This document shows positions 1-9,591 of a DNA stretch of 63,078 nt, one piece after another. The position numbers and the translations under genes were made by a program. The stretch comes from Brevibacillus invocatus (lineage in GTDB: Bacteria > Bacillota > Bacilli > Brevibacillales > Brevibacillaceae): contig NZ_RHHR01000033.1 of the NCBI RefSeq assembly GCF_003710915.1, positions 1-63,078 of the forward strand, given 5' to 3'. Under the pieces are notes generated by a model. It saw only the letters and a program-made list of their open reading frames with translations, was not told the origin of the DNA and ran no database searches. The first letter of the stretch is position 1, and each line of letters starts with the position of its first letter.

Positions 1-252
<252 letters not shown>

Positions 253-300
253 CACATGCTTTGGCAATCATGCAGATCCAGTTTTCAAAGAATAAACCGG

Positions 301-331
301 ACCTCCTTATCGGATTGATAAGGAGGTTTTT
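301..331 (+). terminator. rrn operon terminator
   Basis: Perfect 11-bp stem (301-311 with 317-327), a 5-base loop and a run of five T. It lies ~50 bases after the 23S end, so the transcript stops without a distal 5S gene. Confidence 0.9.
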
Positions 332-453
332 GTTGTAATAGCTTGCTACTCTGTTATGAATCAACTAACATGGGTAGAGCTTGTCGAATGGATAGAAGTC
401 CAGATGCACATGATGGGATAGAAAGCCATGACGATGCAAAGGAGAGAAGAAAC

Positions 454-1122
454 ATGAGCATACCGTATGCTATTTTATTGGATATGGATGGCACCTTGCT
501 TCAAACAGAAAAACTGTCAACACCTGCCTTTCAACGTACGTTTCAGCAGCTTCGAGAACAGGGCATGTGGGACCGTCCAACACCAGATGAAAAGGAATTG
601 GTTAACGTTTTGGGGATGACGGTCGAGCAGGTATGGGAAAAGCTGTTGCCAGATACAAATGAAGAAACAAAGCAGGCTGCAGATCTACATTTGCTGGAGA
701 ATGAAATCCAACTGATTAAGGAACGGATTACGGATTTGTACCCAGGTGTAAAGGAAACGCTGCAGCAGCTTCATGACGACGGGTATGCATTATTTATTGC
801 GAGCAACGGCCAGGAAGAGTATATTGAAGCCATTTGCGAAGAATACGGTTTGAAACCACTATTCACGGATCTGTACTCTGCCGGCCGTTTTCGAACGAGC
901 ACCAAAAACGATCTCGTTGCCAAATTGCTTCGTGATTACCAGATCAAGCAAGCGGTCATGGTAGGAGATCGCCATTCTGACATCGAAGCGGGCTTGACCA
1001 ATGGACTATTTACCATCGGCTGCGATTTCGGCTTTGCCAAACAAGGTGAACTCGATGGTGCCAATCAGGTGATCCGTGATTTTAAAGAGCTGCTTACATA
1101 CTTGCCTCCCCATAAACAATAG
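454..1122 (+). CDS. HAD-family hydrolase (phosphatase-like)
   Basis: A 222-residue haloacid-dehalogenase-superfamily protein, probably a cytosolic phosphatase of the phosphoglycolate phosphatase/beta-phosphoglucomutase type. The N-terminus has the nucleophile motif DMDGTLL, the middle has the motif II serine in IASNGQ, and the C-terminal part has the acidic motif VGDRHSDIEAG. A helical cap domain fits between the first two. I chose the ATG at 454 because AGGAGAG lies just upstream and the HAD fold begins at once; an in-frame start at 343 would add 37 residues without domain character. It is monocistronic between the rrn terminator and its own terminator. The substrate cannot be read from sequence. 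Confidence 0.88.
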   Translation: MSIPYAILLDMDGTLLQTEKLSTPAFQRTFQQLREQGMWDRPTPDEKELVNVLGMTVEQVWEKLLPDTNEETKQAADLHLLENEIQLIKERITDLYPGVKETLQQLHDDGYALFIASNGQEEYIEAICEEYGLKPLFTDLYSAGRFRTSTKNDLVAKLLRDYQIKQAVMVGDRHSDIEAGLTNGLFTIGCDFGFAKQGELDGANQVIRDFKELLTYLPPHKQ

Positions 1123-1160
1123 GCATGAAATGAATCCTTACCGATACTGTTGATATGATA

Positions 1161-1185
1161 AGCCACTCAGCCGAGTGGTTTTTTT
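1161..1185 (+). terminator. terminator after the HAD gene
   Basis: Stem CCACTC/GAGTGG (1163-1168 with 1173-1178, extended by weaker pairs), loop AGCC, followed by seven T. Confidence 0.85.
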
Positions 1186-1318
1186 CATGTGCAGAACCAG
1201 CTTCACCTTTGACCCATGCACCCGCTATCCGGTCAAAGATCACAACGAATGATCGTCTTACTGAATCAAAAGTCAAGATTCTGCCCACAATAGTACGTGT
1301 AGAAAGCAGATTCTCCAC

Positions 1319-1347
1319 TTGCACGACCGAGAAAAACCCATTATAAT
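1319..1347 (+). promoter_or_regulatory. sigma-A promoter of the ctsR operon
   Basis: -35 TTGCAC (1319-1324), 17-base spacer, perfect -10 TATAAT (1342-1347). The predicted start near 1354 lies inside the CtsR operator. Confidence 0.88.
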
Positions 1348-1350
1348 AAA

Positions 1351-1373
1351 AGTCAAAGATAGTCAAAGTCAAA
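1351..1373 (+). promoter_or_regulatory. CtsR operator (heptad repeats)
   Basis: AGTCAAA at 1351-1357 and 1361-1367, separated by GAT, match the CtsR consensus of two GGTCAAA-like heptads with a 3-base gap. A third overlapping AGTCAAA sits at 1367-1373. The repeats cover the predicted transcription start, so bound CtsR would block initiation: autoregulation of class III heat-shock genes. Confidence 0.92.
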
Positions 1374-1404
1374 AAATCAAACACATTGGATAGGAGGCGA
1401 TGAC

Positions 1405-1869
1405 TTGCGTAACATCTCGGACATCATCGAGCAGCACTTGAAAAGCATCATAACCGAGAGCCCGAATGGATCAATCGAGATTCAGCGTAGTGAGCTTGCC
1501 GACCTCTTTCAGTGTGTCCCATCTCAGATCAACTACGTGATCAACACTCGTTTTACGGTTCAAAAAGGGTACATTGTGGAGAGCAAGCGAGGCGGAGGAG
1601 GTTACATCCGAATTCGCAAGGTGCAGATCGTCAGCAAGGCGAGACTTCAGGAGCTCCTGACCGAAGAATTGATTGGTGAGAGCATTGCCCAAAGCGTCGC
1701 ATACGCAATCGTGGAGCGATTGCTGGAGGATGGATTGGTCAGTCATCGCGAAGCCACACTGATGAAGATTGCAACCTCGCGCAATGTGTTAACCATCGAG
1801 CCGGAAATTCGGGATCGACTTCGGGCAAACATTTTAAAGCAAATGATTGCAGCTATCTTGTTAAAGTAA
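1405..1869 (+). CDS. ctsR: CtsR, class III heat-shock repressor
   Basis: A 154-residue dimeric DNA-binding repressor of clpC, clpE and clpP genes; length equals the B. subtilis protein. The helix-turn-helix is near residues 30-50 (LADLFQCVPSQINYVI). The glycine-rich wing RGGGGYIRI (residues 62-70) is the heat-sensing DNA-contact loop of the family, and R62 is an arginine known to be phosphorylated by McsB. The start is TTG at 1405, placed by AGGAGG at 1393-1398. It is first gene of ctsR-mcsA-mcsB-clpC and has its own operator directly upstream. Confidence 0.97.
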   Translation: MRNISDIIEQHLKSIITESPNGSIEIQRSELADLFQCVPSQINYVINTRFTVQKGYIVESKRGGGGYIRIRKVQIVSKARLQELLTEELIGESIAQSVAYAIVERLLEDGLVSHREATLMKIATSRNVLTIEPEIRDRLRANILKQMIAAILLK

Positions 1870-1892
1870 GGAATGTGTTAGGAGGGATCGAG

Positions 1893-2411
1893 ATGAACTG
1901 TGAGGAATGTGGAAAAAGACCGGCGACACTACATTTGACTAAAATCGTCAATGGTGAAAAAACCGAATACCATATTTGCGAACAATGTGCGCAGGAAAAA
2001 GGGGATGTCTTTACCGGCTTTCACAACTTCAGCATCAACAATCTCCTGTCAGGCTTGCTCAAATTTGACCCGATGCAAAAAAATGGGCGCGAATCTACGG
2101 CAAGCAAACCGCTTCGATGTGAAACGTGCGGTCTGACCTATGCGCAATTCAGCAAAAGCGGTCGATTCGGCTGCAGCGATTGTTACACGTTCCTGGGAGA
2201 TAAGCTGGACCCGTTGTTTCGACGTATCCACGGCAATACCCAGCACATGGGCAAGGTACCCGAGAGGACAGGTGGACAATTGAAGATCCGCAAAGAACTG
2301 GAACAATTGAAAAGTGCTTTGCAAAAGCATGTCGCCAGCGAGGAGTTTGAAAAAGCCGCAGAAATGCGCGACCGGATTCGTCTGCTGGAACAAAAAATGT
2401 CTCAATCGTAA
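1893..2411 (+). CDS. mcsA: McsA, zinc-finger activator of McsB
   Basis: A 172-residue cofactor that activates the arginine kinase McsB and acts as adaptor with ClpC. Two treble-clef-like zinc modules are visible: C3/C6/C29/C32 and C76/C79/C94/C97. The C-terminal ~35 residues form a UVR-type coiled helix pair (EEFEKAAEMRDRI). I chose the ATG at 1893 after AGGAGGGA; an in-frame ATG at 1875 lies upstream of that ribosome site. It starts 23 bases after ctsR and is cotranscribed with it. Confidence 0.95.
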   Translation: MNCEECGKRPATLHLTKIVNGEKTEYHICEQCAQEKGDVFTGFHNFSINNLLSGLLKFDPMQKNGRESTASKPLRCETCGLTYAQFSKSGRFGCSDCYTFLGDKLDPLFRRIHGNTQHMGKVPERTGGQLKIRKELEQLKSALQKHVASEEFEKAAEMRDRIRLLEQKMSQS

Positions 2412-2431
2412 CAAGGGGAGGTAAGCTGGTC

Positions 2432-3520
2432 ATGTCCCAACAGCAGTTTATGCAAAACCCGTGGAGCAATTGGATGAAAGGAGAAGGTCCTGACTCCGAT
2501 ATTGTCATCAGTACACGGTTGCGTATCGCGCGAAACCTGCGCCAGCACCCTTTTCCGTTATTGGCTACGGATACCCAAGGGGAGGAAGTAGTAAGAAAGG
2601 TAACGGAAGTAAGCGATTCAGAGGCTATGCGCAAGCGGCACCGGATGCAGCTGATTCAAATGGATCAGGTCAATCCATTGGAAAAACGGGTACTCGTAGA
2701 AAAGCATCTCATCAGTCCTCATCTGGCTGAGGAATCACGCAAAGGGGCAGTTTTGTTAAACCCGGATGAATCAGTCAGCATCATGATAAATGAAGAAGAC
2801 CATATTCGCATTCAAGTCCTGTTGCCTGGTTTCCGATTAAATGAGGCTTGGGAGATGGGCACGAAAATAGATGACATATTTGAAAAGCATCTGAACTATG
2901 CTTTTGACGAAAATAGAGGTTATCTCACCAGCTGTCCGACCAACGTCGGTACAGGTATCCGAGCTTCGGTCATGCTACACTTGCCCGCGCTGGTCATGAC
3001 GCAGCAGATCAATAGGATCCTGCAGGCAATCAATCAGGTAGGGCTGGTTGTTCGCGGCATATACGGTGAAGGCAGTGAGGCATTGGGCAACCTCTTCCAG
3101 CTCTCCAATCAGGTTACGCTGGGGATGTCGGAATCGGACATTCTTTCAAACCTGTATGGAGTAGCAAGGCAGATTATTGAGCAAGAGCGCGTGGCTCGCA
3201 ATTATTTGCTGGAGCACACCCGCATCTCCTTGGAGGATCGAATCTTCCGCTCGTATGGCATCTTGCTGCACGCGCGGACGATGGAGTCGAAAGAAGCAGC
3301 ACAGCGTCTCTCAGATGTACGGCTCGGTATTGACCTTGGTGTCATTCCGAATGTGTCGCCGCTGATCTTGAACGAGCTGCTCGTCACGACACAACCGGGC
3401 TTTCTGCAACAGCACGCCGGGCAAAAATTAACACCGGAGCAAAGAGATGAACGCAGAGCGCGGTTGATCAGGGAGCGAATCAGTGCAGACTGGTCGCAGG
3501 AGGAGAATGGCAATTTGTAA
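2432..3520 (+). CDS. mcsB: McsB, protein arginine kinase
   Basis: A 362-residue phosphagen-kinase homologue that phosphorylates arginines on CtsR and on misfolded proteins, marking them for ClpCP. The phosphagen-kinase signature CPTNVGTGIRASVMLH and the nucleotide-contact segment ISTRLRIARN are intact. The RDxxRA phosphoarginine pocket is present as RDERRA near residue 337, as expected for a kinase activated by its own product. Start ATG follows GGGGAGGT. Part of the ctsR operon, 20 bases after mcsA. Confidence 0.97.
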   Translation: MSQQQFMQNPWSNWMKGEGPDSDIVISTRLRIARNLRQHPFPLLATDTQGEEVVRKVTEVSDSEAMRKRHRMQLIQMDQVNPLEKRVLVEKHLISPHLAEESRKGAVLLNPDESVSIMINEEDHIRIQVLLPGFRLNEAWEMGTKIDDIFEKHLNYAFDENRGYLTSCPTNVGTGIRASVMLHLPALVMTQQINRILQAINQVGLVVRGIYGEGSEALGNLFQLSNQVTLGMSESDILSNLYGVARQIIEQERVARNYLLEHTRISLEDRIFRSYGILLHARTMESKEAAQRLSDVRLGIDLGVIPNVSPLILNELLVTTQPGFLQQHAGQKLTPEQRDERRARLIRERISADWSQEENGNL

Positions 3521-3566
3521 GAGAACCCATAAACTATAAACGCGGTAATCATGGAGGTGTACACGT

Positions 3567-6017
3567 ATGATGTTTGGACGATTTACAGAACGAGCACAAA
3601 AAGTACTGGCGCTGGCCCTGGAAGAAGCAGTGAGACTGGGTCACAAAGATATTGGAACAGAACACGTACTGTTGGGATTGATTCGTGAAGGAGAAGGTAT
3701 CGCAGCCAAGGCATTGCAGTCTTTGGGACTGGGCCTCGACAAAATTCAGAGTGAAGTGGAGTCGCTGATCGGCAGGGGTACCGAACAGTCCGGCAGCAAC
3801 TACACACCGAACTATACACCAAGAGCGAAAAAAGTGATTGAGTTGTCGATGGACGAAGCTCGCAAATTGGGCCATACGTACGTGGGCACAGAGCACATTC
3901 TGTTGGGCCTCATCCGTGAAGGGGAAGGTATCGCGGCCCGCATCATGAATAATCTGGGAGTAAGCCTGAACAAGGCACGTCAGCAAGTGCTGCAGCTTCT
4001 GGGCAGCTCGGAAATGATGGCTTCCCACCAACCTTCCGGGGGCAATCCTGCAGCCAACACCCCTACTTTGGATGGCTTGGCACGTGACCTGACGGCAATC
4101 GCTCGTGAGGGTGGTCTGGACCCCGTTATCGGCCGCCAAAAGGAAATTGAGCGCGTGATTCAGGTTCTGAGCCGACGCACCAAAAACAATCCGGTTCTGA
4201 TCGGTGAGCCTGGTGTAGGGAAGACCGCAATTGCAGAAGGACTGGCACAAAAGATCGTAAATAACGAAATTCCGGAAACACTGCGTGACAAACGCGTCAT
4301 GACCCTGGATATGGGTACAGTGGTTGCAGGTACCAAGTATCGGGGTGAATTTGAAGATCGTCTGAAAAAGATCATGGATGAAATCCGTCAGGCTGGAAAT
4401 ATCATCTTGTTCATTGATGAGCTGCACACGCTGATCGGTGCGGGTGGGGCAGAAGGGGCGATCGACGCCTCCAATATCCTCAAGCCGGCACTTGCACGCG
4501 GGGAACTGCAATGCGTAGGAGCAACCACTCTCGATGAATACCGCAAGTACATCGAGAAGGATGCTGCTCTGGAACGCCGTTTCCAACCGATTCAAGTAGA
4601 TGAACCGACAGCTGAGGATGCGATCAAAATTTTGCACGGCCTGCGCGATCGCTATGAGGCTCATCACCGTGTGAAAATTACGGATGAAGCGATTGAGCAA
4701 GCAGTGAAGCTCTCTGACCGCTATATTACAGACCGTTTCCTGCCTGATAAAGCCATTGACCTGGTGGATGAAGCAGCTTCCAAGGTACGCCTCCAGTCCT
4801 TTACCGTTCCGCCTAATCTCAAAGAGCTGGAAGGACGTCTTGAAGAAGTGCGCAAAGAAAAGGATGCGGCTGTACAATCTCAGGAATTTGAAGAGGCTGC
4901 AGCACTCCGTGATCAAGAGCAGAAGCTGCGCGAAGAGCTGGACAAAACCAAGAAGGATTGGAAAGAGCGCCAGGGTCAATTGAACATGGAGGTCACACCA
5001 GAGGATATCGCGACAGTAGTGGCAAGCTGGACGGGTATTCCTGTGATCAAGCTGAAGGAAGAAGAGACAGAGCGTCTCTTGAAAATGGAAGAGATTCTAC
5101 ATGATCGCGTCATTGGTCAAGATGAGGCTGTCAAATCCATCTCCCGGGCAGTACGCCGTGCTCGTGCAGGTCTCAAAGACCCTAAGCGTCCGATTGGTTC
5201 GTTCATCTTCCTGGGCCCTACAGGGGTTGGTAAGACCGAATTGGCTCGCGCTGTAGCGGAAACCCTGTTCGGTGACGAGGACGCCATGATTCGTGTAGAC
5301 ATGTCCGAGTACATGGAGAAGCATTCCACGGCTCGTCTGGTAGGTGCGCCTCCGGGATATGTGGGCTACGATGAAGGCGGTCAATTGACGGAAAAAGTTC
5401 GTCGCAAACCATATTCCGTTATTCTGTTGGACGAAATTGAAAAAGCGCATCCGGATGTGTTCAACATCCTGCTGCAAGTCCTGGATGATGGCAGACTGAC
5501 CGATTCCAAGGGACGTACCGTAGACTTCCGCAACACGGTCGTGATCATGACCTCCAACGTAGGGGCGAGCATGATCAAGAAAAATACGACACTCGGCTTT
5601 ACCACAGGTGACACCGAGAGAAAATATCAGGATATGAAGGACAAAGTGATGGATGAGCTGAAAAAGAGCTTCCGTCCGGAGTTCCTCAACCGTATCGATG
5701 AAGTGATTGTCTTCCATTCCCTGGAGCAAGAGCACATCGAGCAAATCGTTTCACTGATGACAGAAGAGCTCCGCAAGCGTCTGAAAGAACAAGAGATCGA
5801 TTTTGTACTGACAGATACAGCCAAGAAAATTTTGGCGAAGGAAGGCTTTGACCCGGCATACGGAGCACGTCCATTGCGCCGTGCGATCCAGCGTCATATC
5901 GAGGACAGATTGTCTGAAGAACTGTTGAAAGGTGTCATCAGCAAGGGAGACACTGTGAATATTGACGCAGAGGACGACAAGCTGGTTGTGAAGCGCCTCG
6001 AAAAGGCAAAGTCGTAA
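3567..6017 (+). CDS. clpC: ClpC, AAA+ unfoldase of the ClpCP protease
   Basis: An 816-residue Hsp100 unfoldase. Order: two Clp_N repeats ([23 protein letters not shown], residues ~1-145), AAA module 1 (Walker A GEPGVGKT ~213-220), a UVR-containing middle domain (~420-460) that docks McsA/MecA-type adaptors, AAA module 2 (Walker A GPTGVGKT ~550-557), the ClpP-docking loop LGF (~675) and the C-terminal D2 small domain. It feeds phosphoarginine-marked and adaptor-bound substrates to ClpP. The start pairs with GGAGGTG; the protein begins [11 protein letters not shown] like the B. subtilis homologue. Last gene of the CtsR-controlled operon. Confidence 0.98.
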   Translation: MMFGRFTERAQKVLALALEEAVRLGHKDIGTEHVLLGLIREGEGIAAKALQSLGLGLDKIQSEVESLIGRGTEQSGSNYTPNYTPRAKKVIELSMDEARKLGHTYVGTEHILLGLIREGEGIAARIMNNLGVSLNKARQQVLQLLGSSEMMASHQPSGGNPAANTPTLDGLARDLTAIAREGGLDPVIGRQKEIERVIQVLSRRTKNNPVLIGEPGVGKTAIAEGLAQKIVNNEIPETLRDKRVMTLDMGTVVAGTKYRGEFEDRLKKIMDEIRQAGNIILFIDELHTLIGAGGAEGAIDASNILKPALARGELQCVGATTLDEYRKYIEKDAALERRFQPIQVDEPTAEDAIKILHGLRDRYEAHHRVKITDEAIEQAVKLSDRYITDRFLPDKAIDLVDEAASKVRLQSFTVPPNLKELEGRLEEVRKEKDAAVQSQEFEEAAALRDQEQKLREELDKTKKDWKERQGQLNMEVTPEDIATVVASWTGIPVIKLKEEETERLLKMEEILHDRVIGQDEAVKSISRAVRRARAGLKDPKRPIGSFIFLGPTGVGKTELARAVAETLFGDEDAMIRVDMSEYMEKHSTARLVGAPPGYVGYDEGGQLTEKVRRKPYSVILLDEIEKAHPDVFNILLQVLDDGRLTDSKGRTVDFRNTVVIMTSNVGASMIKKNTTLGFTTGDTERKYQDMKDKVMDELKKSFRPEFLNRIDEVIVFHSLEQEHIEQIVSLMTEELRKRLKEQEIDFVLTDTAKKILAKEGFDPAYGARPLRRAIQRHIEDRLSEELLKGVISKGDTVNIDAEDDKLVVKRLEKAKS

Positions 6018-6036
6018 AAAGTCGAATAAACTCGCA

Positions 6037-6073
6037 AAAGGGTACCCCTTTTTAAAGGAGGTATCCTTTTTTT
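6037..6073 (+). terminator. terminator of the ctsR-clpC operon
   Basis: A 12-bp stem with one bulged A (GGGTACCCCTTT with AAAGGAGGTATCC) and a run of seven T, directly after clpC. Confidence 0.88.
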
Positions 6074-6128
6074 CATCCATCTGGTCATGTATGATAATGG
6101 TAGTTCAAACTAAAAACGAGGGACGATC

Positions 6129-7499
6129 ATGTCAAAGTATAAAACGAAATACGCGTGTCAAGAATGTGGCTATGAATCACCAAAATGGATGGGAAAATGT
6201 CCGGGCTGCAACAGCTGGAATACCCTGGTCGAGGAAGTGACGGTCAAGGCCACATCGCACCGTCATGAGGGGATTGGCGGAGGTCAACGTCAAGCTCCAC
6301 TACCGCTCACGCAGGTGGCCAGTGAAGAAGAACCGCGTATGGATACCACCATTGGGGAATTGAATCGGGTGCTTGGGGGAGGTTTAGTTCCCGGGTCGTT
6401 GATTTTGGTAGGTGGAGATCCCGGAATCGGCAAGTCCACCCTGTTGTTGCAAACCTCATTTGCTCTTGCTCATAAAGGCGGTAAAGTCCTCTATGTGTCT
6501 GGTGAGGAATCAGCAAAGCAGATAAAGCTGCGTGCTGATCGACTGGGCATGAAAACACCGCCTATGTTTGTATTGGCTGAAAATGATTTGGAATTGATCG
6601 AACAGCATATTAATCAAGTAGACCCCGACGTGTTGATCATTGACTCGATCCAAACTGTTTTTCATCCTGCGATTCAGTCGGCTGCAGGCAGCGTCGCGCA
6701 GGTCAGAGAAGCGACTGCCCAATTGATGCGTATCGCCAAGGGAAAAGGAATCGGAACGTTCATTGTCGGTCATGTAACCAAGGAAGGCTCGATTGCAGGA
6801 CCGCGGATGCTGGAGCATATGGTGGATGCCGTTCTATATTTTGAAGGGGAAAGGCATAATACCTTCCGGATCCTGCGAGCAGTCAAAAACCGCTTTGGTT
6901 CGACAAACGAGATTGGCATATTTGAGATGAAGGATCGGGGCTTGGAGGAAGTGGCGAACCCCTCCGAGATCTTTTTGGCCGAACGTCCATTTGGGGTAGC
7001 AGGCTCCACCGTCGTTGCCAGCATGGAGGGGACGCGCCCTGTTCTGGTGGAATTGCAGGCATTGGTAGCACCAACGAGCTTTGTCACACCACGAAGAACG
7101 GCTACTGGAGTGGACCACCAGCGAGTAGCGATGATTATGGCCGTCCTGGAAAAGCGCATGGGCATGATGCTCCAAAATCAGGATGCGTATGTGAATGTGG
7201 CCGGAGGTGTGCGACTGGACGAGCCGGCAGTTGATTTGGCGATTGCAGTCAGTATTGCCAGCAGTTTTCGCGACCACGCCACGAATCCTCATGACGTGGT
7301 GATTGGCGAGATTGGCCTGACCGGGGAAGTGCGAGGAGTCTCACGGATTGAACAACGTGTGCGAGAGGCACATAAATTGGGCTTCAAGCGCGTAATAATC
7401 CCGGAGAAGAATATTCGCGGTTTAGACGCACCTGACGATATTCAGGTGATAGGCGTGAACAATATTGCAGAGGCGTTGAATGAAGTCATGAGGGGGTAG
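6129..7499 (+). CDS. radA: RadA, DNA repair ATPase (branch-migration helicase)
   Basis: A 456-residue RecA-like protein for recombination-intermediate processing. It shows an N-terminal zinc finger (C10, C13, C24, C27), a RecA core with Walker [10 protein letters not shown] (~96-104), the RadA-specific KNRFGS motif (~253-258) and a C-terminal Lon-protease-like domain without the catalytic pair being obvious. It begins 111 bases after clpC, beyond the terminator, with GAGGGA before the ATG. It sits 6 bases before disA; in B. subtilis the two also adjoin, and RadA is reported to influence DisA activity. Confidence 0.97.
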   Translation: MSKYKTKYACQECGYESPKWMGKCPGCNSWNTLVEEVTVKATSHRHEGIGGGQRQAPLPLTQVASEEEPRMDTTIGELNRVLGGGLVPGSLILVGGDPGIGKSTLLLQTSFALAHKGGKVLYVSGEESAKQIKLRADRLGMKTPPMFVLAENDLELIEQHINQVDPDVLIIDSIQTVFHPAIQSAAGSVAQVREATAQLMRIAKGKGIGTFIVGHVTKEGSIAGPRMLEHMVDAVLYFEGERHNTFRILRAVKNRFGSTNEIGIFEMKDRGLEEVANPSEIFLAERPFGVAGSTVVASMEGTRPVLVELQALVAPTSFVTPRRTATGVDHQRVAMIMAVLEKRMGMMLQNQDAYVNVAGGVRLDEPAVDLAIAVSIASSFRDHATNPHDVVIGEIGLTGEVRGVSRIEQRVREAHKLGFKRVIIPEKNIRGLDAPDDIQVIGVNNIAEALNEVMRG

Positions 7500-7505
7500 G
7501 CTGAC

Positions 7506-8582
7506 ATGCACGAGAACAGTAAACGAAATGAGCACTTCAGCGATGTGCTTCGCTTCGTTGCCCCCGGTACCATGCTTCGAGAAGGTCTTGAGCACGTCCT
7601 CAGGGCAAAAACGGGTGGATTGATTGTGATAGGATGCGGGTCTAAAATGAACGGGATGGTGGACGGCGGTTTTTCCATCAATTGTGAGTTCTCACCTGCC
7701 CACTTGTATGAATTGGCTAAAATGGATGGGGGAATTATATTAAGTGAAGATGCCAAGCGCATCCTGTATGCAAATACGCAGTTATTTCCCCCTTCCTCCA
7801 TTCCGACGAGTGAAACAGGAACGCGCCATAGGACAGCCCAACGCACGGCTATCCACACGGGTCATCTCGTGATCGCGATTTCCCAACGCCGCAATGTCAT
7901 CACGCTTTACAAGGGGAGCTACCGCTATGTGCTCAATGACATCAGTGTCATTTTGGCGAAAGCGAATCAGGCTGTCTCCACGCTAGAGAAGTACAAGGCC
8001 GTTCTGGAGCAGGCCATGACCAATCTGGGAGCAATGGAGTTTGAAGAACTGGTCACGCTGGAAGAAGTGACCTCCGTTTTGCAACGAATTGAGATGGTGT
8101 TACGTATTAAGGAGGAAGTGTCCAATTACATCTGCGAAATGGGCACAGAGGGCAGGCTCATCAGTATGCAGCTGGTGGAGCTGATTGCCAACATTGAGGA
8201 AGAGGCATATCTGTTGATCCAGGATTATCGTCGTGATCCGAGTTTGTCTCCAAAGGAAGTATTATTGGAAATGAAAAAACTCAGTTCCGATGAAATGCTG
8301 GAGTTGGGATCTTTCTTGCGTGTCCTCGGCTATACAGTCAATGCCAGCATGCTCGAAGAATCGATTTCACCGCGTGGCTATCGAATTTTGCAGAAAATTC
8401 CCAAGCTGCCTGTCTCGATCATTGCGAATCTAGTCGATCACTTTCACAACCTGCCGCGAATTGTGATGGCGACCATTGAAGAATTGGACGAAGTGGATGG
8501 GATCGGAGAGGTTCGAGCCAGGGCAATCAAGGATGGGTTGAAAAGGATTCAGGAGCAAGTGTTCATTGACAGGCACATTTGA
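7506..8582 (+). CDS. disA: DisA, DNA-scanning diadenylate cyclase
   Basis: A 358-residue c-di-AMP synthase that couples DNA integrity to sporulation. Domains: N-terminal DAC domain (~1-145), helical linker, C-terminal HhH DNA-binding domain (IEELDEVDGIGEVRARAI). The RHR ATP-contact motif is intact (R107-H108-R109), but the usual DGA catalytic motif reads D74-G75-G76. The metal-binding aspartate is kept, so activity is likely. RBS AGGGGGTAGG is weak to moderate; translation may be coupled to radA, 6 bases upstream. Confidence 0.96.
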   Translation: MHENSKRNEHFSDVLRFVAPGTMLREGLEHVLRAKTGGLIVIGCGSKMNGMVDGGFSINCEFSPAHLYELAKMDGGIILSEDAKRILYANTQLFPPSSIPTSETGTRHRTAQRTAIHTGHLVIAISQRRNVITLYKGSYRYVLNDISVILAKANQAVSTLEKYKAVLEQAMTNLGAMEFEELVTLEEVTSVLQRIEMVLRIKEEVSNYICEMGTEGRLISMQLVELIANIEEEAYLLIQDYRRDPSLSPKEVLLEMKKLSSDEMLELGSFLRVLGYTVNASMLEESISPRGYRILQKIPKLPVSIIANLVDHFHNLPRIVMATIEELDEVDGIGEVRARAIKDGLKRIQEQVFIDRHI

Positions 8583-8773
8583 AGTAGAATAGGATTAAGT
8601 CACGTTATTTTCTGTGAAAATCGTCCCCTCTTTTAGTGAAACGCTTTTCAGACATGGTAAGGGCCTTTGGGTCAACAAAACGGTTAAGGCTGTTTTGTAA
8701 CAATCGATTTGCCTAGTGGACCAATCATGAGAAATGATCTGTCTTCTTCGCGAAGGAAATCAGGAGGTAGTCT
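8583..8773 (+). other. disA-pssA gap with one hairpin
   Basis: No gene. A 9-bp hairpin (ACAAAACGG 8675-8683 with CTGTTTTGT 8690-8698, one G-U pair) has no T-run, so it is not a standard terminator. I found no promoter here good enough to call. Confidence 0.5.
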
Positions 8774-9502
8774 ATGTTCGTGAAATCGTTACCGAACATA
8801 CTAACCGTAAGCAACTTGTTTTTGGGAGTACTCGCTATTATTCTTGCGTTTCAAGGTGATCATTACGTCGATTATGCTGCGATTACAGTCATCATCGGTA
8901 TGCTGGCGGATGGGCTCGACGGTCGTGTGGCCCGTATGCTGAATGCCCAAAGTGAGTTTGGGAAAGAACTGGATTCATTATCGGATGTCATTACGTTTGG
9001 TGTCGCTCCTGCCTTTATCATGTACGTGGTGGTCCTGCAGGATTTTAACTGGCTGGGCATTTTCCTTACAGCGATATTCCCGATCTGTGGTGCATTGCGT
9101 CTTGCTCGATTCAACGTACAAGCTGGCGTTCCCGGCTACTTCATTGGGCTACCTATCACAGCAGCAGGTGGGGTGTTAGCGACACTGGCTCTATACCATG
9201 AAGTGTTCAATTCTACACTTCTGGCTGCCAGCATGCTGCTGCTCGCATTTTTGATGGTATCCAAAGTCAAGTACCCGAACTTCAAAAAAGTAGGCATTCC
9301 CAAGGCTGCTTATTGGATTACACCGATCATCATTGCAATCGTTGTGATCGTGGCGGTTAAATACCCACAACAGTTTCCGAAAATCGTCTTCTTGCCGCTC
9401 GCTTTTTACGCCTTGTACGGAATAAAAAAAAACGTTGACTTTTTGATTAAAAAGTTAAGCAAGCGTAAAAAGAAAGAAGAAGAATCAGTGCCATTTGAAT
9501 AA
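8774..9502 (+). CDS. pssA: PssA, CDP-diacylglycerol-serine O-phosphatidyltransferase
   Basis: A 242-residue integral membrane enzyme that makes phosphatidylserine, precursor of phosphatidylethanolamine. The CDP-alcohol phosphatidyltransferase signature D(x)2DG(x)2AR(x)8G(x)3D(x)3D is complete, running from ADGLDGRVAR to the following KELDSLSD. About seven hydrophobic segments follow one another and the C-terminus is a Lys-rich cytosolic tail. RBS AGGAGGT precedes the ATG. In B. subtilis pssA lies elsewhere, so this position is a lineage marker. No psd gene is adjacent. Confidence 0.95.
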   Translation: MFVKSLPNILTVSNLFLGVLAIILAFQGDHYVDYAAITVIIGMLADGLDGRVARMLNAQSEFGKELDSLSDVITFGVAPAFIMYVVVLQDFNWLGIFLTAIFPICGALRLARFNVQAGVPGYFIGLPITAAGGVLATLALYHEVFNSTLLAASMLLLAFLMVSKVKYPNFKKVGIPKAAYWITPIIIAIVVIVAVKYPQQFPKIVFLPLAFYALYGIKKNVDFLIKKLSKRKKKEEESVPFE

Positions 9503-9516
9503 AGCACGGCTCACAG

Positions 9517-9551
9517 AAAAAAACCCGCAGATGAAAAATGCGGGTTTTTTT
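9517..9551. terminator. bidirectional terminator, pssA and the facing gene
   Basis: Perfect 13-bp stem with poly-A on one flank and poly-T on the other around ACCCGCA/TGCGGGT, loop ~9 bases. It can end pssA (+) and the convergent gene at 9592 (-). Confidence 0.92.
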
Positions 9552-9591
9552 GCAACCTTTTAATAGGCTTATACGTATTACGAATGAAGAA

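Noticed and set aside
255..342. Search for a 5S rRNA gene after 23S
   Set aside because: The stretch to the terminator is under 50 bases and has no 5S-like sequence.
1155..1346. 63-codon frame upstream of ctsR
   Set aside because: Starts in the HAD-gene terminator and ends in the ctsR promoter; no RBS.
3549..4979. 476-codon minus-strand frame opposite clpC
   Set aside because: Cys/Phe/Gln-rich composition typical of an antisense shadow; clpC is certain.
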